A stretch of 32,745 bases of DNA, taken from the NCBI RefSeq assembly GCF_025655475.1, contig NZ_JAHTIK010000001.1, forward strand, positions 3,814,164-3,846,908, given 5' to 3'. Shown here in pieces: positions 31,100 to 32,745 of the stretch (its first letter is position 1; the number at the start of each line of letters is the position of its first letter). The position numbers and the translations under genes are program-made. The notes beneath the pieces were generated by a model. That model had not been told where the DNA came from. It saw only the letters and a list, made by a program, of their open reading frames with translations, and did not search any database. The stretch comes from Kitasatospora sp. DSM 101779 (GTDB lineage: Bacteria > Actinomycetota > Actinomycetes > Streptomycetales > Streptomycetaceae).

Positions 31100-31588
31100 G
31101 TGATCGAGCTCGGGTACTCCCTGTCCAACCGCTTCCCCGACCCGCCGCAGACCGACTACCGGGAGGCCCCCGTGCGGAGCCTGCGGTACGACCTGTTCTG
31201 CGGCGACGTCTACCTGGAGGCGGACGGCGAGGCCGTCGAGACCCGGTGGGGCTGGGTGCCGGTGCTGGACTTCGCCTGGGCGCTGTGCGACATCGCCGAG
31301 CAACTGGACCGGGACCCGCAGGGCAGCCGCGCCGCCGCCGTGCAGACCGCCGACCTCGACTTCACCCAGAACACCGAATTGCTCCGGTTCGCCCGCCGCT
31401 TCGGCTGGGTGGAGATCACCGCGACCTGGCTGCGGGACGCCGAGCCGCTGGTGGTCCGCCACGCGGATCTCCGCCGCGAGGCCCGCGACTTCCTGCAGGA
31501 CGTCCTCGCCGATCTGACGGACCTGCACGAGGGCCTGGCCGACAATCCGAACATCTGGTCGGTGCAGGGCCGCTTCCCCCGGATCTGA
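31100..31588 (+). CDS. Unknown protein with acidic, Trp-rich sequence
   Basis: I do not recognise this 162-residue protein. It starts MIELGYSLSNRFPDPPQTDY, has RYDLFCGDVYLEADGEAVET then RWGWVPVLDFAWALCDIAEQL, and ends in helices around REARDFLQDVLADLTDLHEG with NPNIWSVQGRFPRI at the C-terminus. There is no signal peptide or membrane segment, so it is cytoplasmic. The tail looks like immunity-type or DUF proteins found in many Streptomyces genomes, but I will not name one. The GTG at 31100 has GAGGCG directly upstream and GAGAAT as a possible -10 box 6 nt away. It is followed 138 bp later by terD. Confidence 0.75.
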   Translation: MIELGYSLSNRFPDPPQTDYREAPVRSLRYDLFCGDVYLEADGEAVETRWGWVPVLDFAWALCDIAEQLDRDPQGSRAAAVQTADLDFTQNTELLRFARRFGWVEITATWLRDAEPLVVRHADLRREARDFLQDVLADLTDLHEGLADNPNIWSVQGRFPRI

Positions 31589-31726
31589 CCGGCGCCCCGC
31601 CGGCCCCGCGCGCCCGCGGCACGCCGCCGCACGACGGTTCGTACGAGAAATTCGGCCAGGCCTGGAACCATGGCCCCCGCGAGCAGCGTTCTTCCGAACA
31701 AAAGCGACCGAAGGGACACACACACC

Positions 31727-32302
31727 ATGCCCGTGAGCCTCTCCAAGGGTGGCAACGTCTCGCTGACCAAGGAGGCCCCCGGCCTGGCCGCCATCACCGT
31801 CGGCCTCGGCTGGGACGTCCGCACCACGACCGGTGCGGAGTTCGACCTCGACGCCAGCGCGATCGTGCTGAACAACGACGGCAAGGTGTACTCCGACCGT
31901 CACTTCGTCTTCTTCAACAACACCGCCACCCCGGACAACACGGTCGTCCACACCGGTGACAACCGGACGGGCGAGGGTGCCGGCGACGACGAGCAGATCA
32001 ACGTCAACCTGGCCGCGCTGCCGGCCGACGTCACCCGGATCACCTTCCCGGTCTCGATCTACGACGCGGTCAGCCGCGGCCAGAGCTTCGGCCAGGTCCG
32101 CAACGCCTACATCCGCGTCCTCAACCAGGCCGGCGGCGCCGAGATCGCCCGCTACGACCTGTCCGAGGACGCCGCCACCGAGACCGCCATGATCTTCGGC
32201 GAGCTCTACCGCAACGGTGCCGAGTGGAAGTTCCGCGCCATCGGCCAGGGCTACGCCTCGGGCCTGGTCGGTATCGCGCAGGACTTCGGCGTCAACGTCT
32301 GA
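31727..32302 (+). CDS. terD: TerD family stress protein
   Basis: The 191-residue product has the full TerD fold: [57 protein letters not shown] and [19 protein letters not shown]. The acidic clusters ([18 protein letters not shown]) bind calcium in characterised members. TerD proteins are linked to tellurite resistance and, in streptomycetes, to calcium-dependent development and stress. RBS AAGGGA lies about 10 nt before the ATG. It stands alone between an unknown gene and a strong terminator. Confidence 0.95.
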   Translation: MPVSLSKGGNVSLTKEAPGLAAITVGLGWDVRTTTGAEFDLDASAIVLNNDGKVYSDRHFVFFNNTATPDNTVVHTGDNRTGEGAGDDEQINVNLAALPADVTRITFPVSIYDAVSRGQSFGQVRNAYIRVLNQAGGAEIARYDLSEDAATETAMIFGELYRNGAEWKFRAIGQGYASGLVGIAQDFGVNV

Positions 32303-32345
32303 CGCATCGGCGAACCGCCGGTCCGTCAACCTCCGGCGCGCCACG

Positions 32346-32393
32346 AACGGGCGATGCCCGGGAATCCCAGTGGGTTCCCGGGCATCGCCCGTT
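32346..32393 (+). terminator. Terminator of terD
   Basis: A perfect 19-bp stem (32346-32364 with 32375-32393) is capped by CCC-AGT-GGG with one bulged T, about 45 bp after the terD stop. It also sits downstream of the opposing gene that ends at 32413 and could act on both. Confidence 0.85.
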
Positions 32394-32412
32394 TCCGTGG
32401 CGGCGGCCGCCG

Positions 32413-32745
32413 TCAGGAGCGCCCCGCGCGCAGCTCGGGGAGCTGCAGCATCTCGGTGTCCTCGTGCGGCGTCAGGTCGACCACCTCGGGGCGGCCGTGC
32501 TCTGCGCCGGTCTCCGGAGCGGGCTGTGCCGGCGTCTGCTCGGCCGGCAGGGCCTGCTGGGCGGGGGCCGAGTAGCGGACGCTCTCGGCCAGGGCCTCGT
32601 CGCCGACCACGTCGGCCAGGTCGCCGACGGCGGGCGCCGGGGCGGCGGCCCGCAGCGCCGCCGCGGTGGCGGGCCGGCCGAAGAAGCTGAATCCGGCCCC
32701 GCGGCCGGCCGCCCGGACGCGAGCGGCGGGGACGACGGTGCCCCC
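32413..32745 (-). CDS. 3' end of an unidentified gene running off the window
   Basis: An open frame enters from beyond 32745 on the minus strand and stops at 32413, covering about 110 C-terminal residues. It reads GTVVPAARVRAAGRGAGFSF, then FGRPATAAALRAAAPAPAVG, a DLADVVGDEALAESVRYSAP segment, an Ala/Pro/Gln-rich low-complexity stretch and a final LTPHEDTEMLQLPELRAGRS. Codon use is normal. An internal ATG-like start is possible but unlikely because the frame stays open to the edge. No domain is recognisable in this part. Confidence 0.6.
   Translation of the reverse strand, partial: GGTVVPAARVRAAGRGAGFSFFGRPATAAALRAAAPAPAVGDLADVVGDEALAESVRYSAPAQQALPAEQTPAQPAPETGAEHGRPEVVDLTPHEDTEMLQLPELRAGRS

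Overview
The window is chromosomal DNA of very high G+C with the codon bias of Streptomyces or a close relative such as Kitasatospora. Evidence: almost every codon ends in G or C, GTG starts are common, long spurious open frames lie opposite real genes, and there are actinobacterial hallmark families (XPB-type helicase, DUF3263, GpgS, DUF4031, HelD-family motor, CIRCE-controlled groEL). From memory, the order from groEL through the cold-shock gene, MoaD-like carrier, threonine-synthase-like gene, gpgS, otsA/otsB, nagKA and cdgB to terD matches the SCO4296-SCO4277 region of S. coelicolor. This looks like conserved core chromosome, not an island. I see no tRNA, rRNA, insertion sequence, integrase or CRISPR array.

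Layout: (1) 0.1-7.3 kb, nucleic-acid enzymes: a helicase-associated WYL protein, an XPB/RAD25 helicase and a HelD/HelR-type RNA polymerase recycling motor behind a strong promoter and a hairpin-rich leader; two tiny genes lie antisense between them. (2) 7.4-9.4 kb, minus strand: padR, a membrane protein and cutC; cutC carries a DasR-like operator over its start codon. (3) 9.5-11.3 kb: an HD-domain protein, a coupled pair (unknown protein and DUF4031) and a frameshifted Uma2 gene. (4) 11.4-13.7 kb: a lone groEL with two interleaved CIRCE elements, and a cold-shock gene. (5) 14.2-16.0 kb: a SAM-I riboswitch driving a threonine-synthase-like PLP enzyme and a CysO-like sulfur carrier, best read as a homocysteine-forming pair. 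(6) 16.1-19.9 kb: gpgS, otsA, otsB and DUF3263 (glucosylglycerate and trehalose metabolism). (7) 20.0-26.9 kb: amino-sugar catabolism, with a sugar-binding lipoprotein, a DeoR repressor and a divergent SIS isomerase-nagK-nagA-aldolase cluster, with dre-like DasR sites and a helically phased repeat operator. (8) 26.9-29.7 kb: a membrane-anchored carbohydrate-binding protein and the diguanylate cyclase CdgB. (9) 30.0-32.7 kb: flavin reductase, ArfB-like ribosome rescue factor, an unknown protein, TerD and the 3' end of another gene.

Three ideas link the genes. GlcNAc sensing through DasR may reach cutC and the sugar-binding lipoprotein as well as nagKA. The riboswitch suggests that the 'threonine synthase' serves methionine synthesis with the adjacent carrier. 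NDP-glucose and glycolytic intermediates are drawn by GpgS, OtsA and OtsB into compatible solutes. The most interesting points are the riboswitch/PLP-enzyme/carrier unit, the seven-copy phased operator, the tandem CIRCE and the operator hidden in the cutC start.
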